From positions 310,001 to 374,000 of the forward strand of contig NZ_FQVN01000003.1 in assembly GCF_900129375.1 (NCBI RefSeq): a stretch of 64,000 nt of DNA, written 5' to 3'. The notes beneath the pieces are model-generated. The model was given only the letters and a program-made list of their open reading frames with translations, was not told where the DNA came from and made no database searches. Position numbers and translations under genes: made by a program. This DNA is from Streptoalloteichus hindustanus. GTDB taxonomy: Bacteria > Actinomycetota > Actinomycetes > Mycobacteriales > Pseudonocardiaceae. Below are positions 63,041 through 64,000 of this stretch, piece by piece (the first letter of the stretch is position 1; each line of letters starts with the position of its first letter).

Positions 63041-64000
63041 TCAGGAGCGGCAGAGCGAGACCAGGTGCGCGACGACCTCGTCGGCCGCGACCTCGGCGCG
63101 CTCGCCCGTGACGCGGTCCTTGACCTCGACCACGCCCTTGGCCAGGCCCCGACCCACCACCAGGATGGTCGGCACGCCGATCAGCTCCGCGTCGGCGAAC
63201 TTCACGCCCGGCGAGACCGTGCGGTCGTCCAGCAGGACCCGGACCCCGGCCGCGTCCAGCTCGGCCGCGATCCCCTCCGCGCCGGAGCGCACCGCGTCGT
63301 CCTTGCCGGCGACCACGACGTGCACGTCGGCCGGGGCGATCTCCCTCGGCCACACCAGGCCCAGCTCGTCGTGCCGCTGCTCGGCGATCGCCGCCACGGC
63401 GCGGGACACCCCGATGCCGTAGGAGCCCATGGTGATCCGGACCGGCTTCGAGTCCGGGCCCAGCGCGTCGAGCTGCATGGCGTCGGCGTACTTGCGACCG
63501 AGCTGGAAGATGTGGCCGATCTCGATGCCCCTGGCCATCACCAGCGGGCCGGCGCCGTCCGGCGACGGGTCGCCCTCGCGGACCTCGGCGGCCTCGATCG
63601 TGCCGTCCGGGGTGAAGTCCCGCCCGCACACCAGGTCGACGACGTGGTGGTCGAGCTGGTCCGCGCCGGTGACCCACGCCGTGCCGGGGACGACCCGGGG
63701 GTCGACCAGGTAGCGCACCCCGCGCCCGATGAGCGCCTTCGGCCCGATGTAGCCCTTCACCAGCCACGGGTTGGCGGCGAAGTCCGCCTCCTCCAGCAGC
63801 GCGACCTCCAGCGGCGCCAGCGAGGCCTCCAGCCGCTTGAAGTCGACCTCGCGGTCGCCCGGCACGCCCACCCCCAGGAGCTCCCACTCCTCGGCGCCCG
63901 GCTGCCGGGTCTTGACCATGACGTTCTTCAACGTGTCCGCCGCGGTGAAGACGCGGCCCAGCTCGGCGGCGTTGAGGAAGTCCACCAGGCTCTGGATCGT
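63041..64000 (-). CDS. proS: Prolyl-tRNA synthetase, C-terminal part (5' end outside window)
   Basis: 320 codons are visible on the minus strand, open to the window edge. The N-terminal part seen ([20 protein letters not shown]) belongs to the INS editing domain of the bacterial-type Pro[23 protein letters not shown] and [28 protein letters not shown] carry class II motif 3 and catalytic residues. The C-terminal anticodon-binding domain ([14 protein letters not shown]..., [16 protein letters not shown]) ends the protein. The Rv2845c equivalent by synteny. The true start lies beyond the window. Confidence 0.94.
   Translation of the reverse strand, partial: TIQSLVDFLNAAELGRVFTAADTLKNVMVKTRQPGAEEWELLGVGVPGDREVDFKRLEASLAPLEVALLEEADFAANPWLVKGYIGPKALIGRGVRYLVDPRVVPGTAWVTGADQLDHHVVDLVCGRDFTPDGTIEAAEVREGDPSPDGAGPLVMARGIEIGHIFQLGRKYADAMQLDALGPDSKPVRITMGSYGIGVSRAVAAIAEQRHDELGLVWPREIAPADVHVVVAGKDDAVRSGAEGIAAELDAAGVRVLLDDRTVSPGVKFADAELIGVPTILVVGRGLAKGVVEVKDRVTGERAEVAADEVVAHLVSLCRS

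Overview
The window is about 73% GC with strong G/C third-position preference, frequent GTG/TTG starts, 4-bp ATGA/GTGA overlaps inside operons and several probable leaderless promoters. All of this fits a filamentous actinobacterium. The gene order (clgR, pspA, pspM, pgsA, argA, ftsK, rnj, dapA, thyX, dapB, M16 peptidase, pnp, rpsO, ribF, truB, MATE, nrnA, rbfA, infB, nusA, rimP, the DUF4439 pair, proS) runs parallel to the Rv2743c-Rv2845c stretch of Mycobacterium tuberculosis. Together with the accessory genes it suggests a Pseudonocardiales member such as the Saccharothrix/Actinosynnema/Lentzea group. The genus is an inference. Most of the window is chromosomal core; I see no prophage, transposon, CRISPR array or biosynthetic cluster.
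Layout. 1-3100: end of a LysE-type exporter, an Nei-type glycosylase and a uracil permease. 3149-8761: envelope-stress block (pspM, pspA, clgR) and the coupled rimO-pgsA-cinA operon. 9399-10616: argA and a secreted phospholipase A2. 10671-14261: a GntR-controlled ABC transporter plus a GT87 glycosyltransferase sharing one operator design. 14577-17425: tRNA-Leu(GAG) and ftsK. 17564-23299: plsC, then rnj, dapA, a TIGR03085 protein, an ACT protein and thyX. 23501-24960: a ribbon-helix-helix protein plus a DUF4097 protein behind a tandem-box promoter. 25120-28345: two EamA transporters coupled to a YcaQ/AlkX-like glycosylase. 28676-31988: secreted trypsin, GNAT, DedA-like protein, BP74-like secreted protein and an XRE regulator.
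31999-51681 is a nearly uninterrupted minus-strand housekeeping block: TPR protein, dapB, M16 peptidase, pnp, rpsO, thpR, XRE, ribF, truB, MFS, MATE, nrnA, rbfA, ylxP-like, infB, ylxR, nusA, rimP. It covers lysine synthesis, RNA decay, ribosome maturation and translation initiation. 51886-64000 holds the lipoprotein/DUF4439 pair, a membrane protein, YjbQ, a GAF regulator with aldehyde dehydrogenase, an MHS transporter, a zinc-ribbon protein, a kinase-fold protein with an amidohydrolase, a HAD phosphatase and the 3' end of proS.
The most interesting regulatory signals are five TGAYRTCA boxes over a leaderless promoter (23437-23501), an ECF/SigE-type promoter before pspA, a ClgR-type operator before clgR, and two operators with identical arms at the GntR locus. 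The best candidate for a little-described functional module is the EamA-EamA-AlkX operon, a possible genotoxin export/repair unit. The RHH-DUF4097 pair is second. Most intergenic ends carry perfect GC-rich hairpins; only three (clgR, tRNA-Leu, proS) have a clear U-tract.
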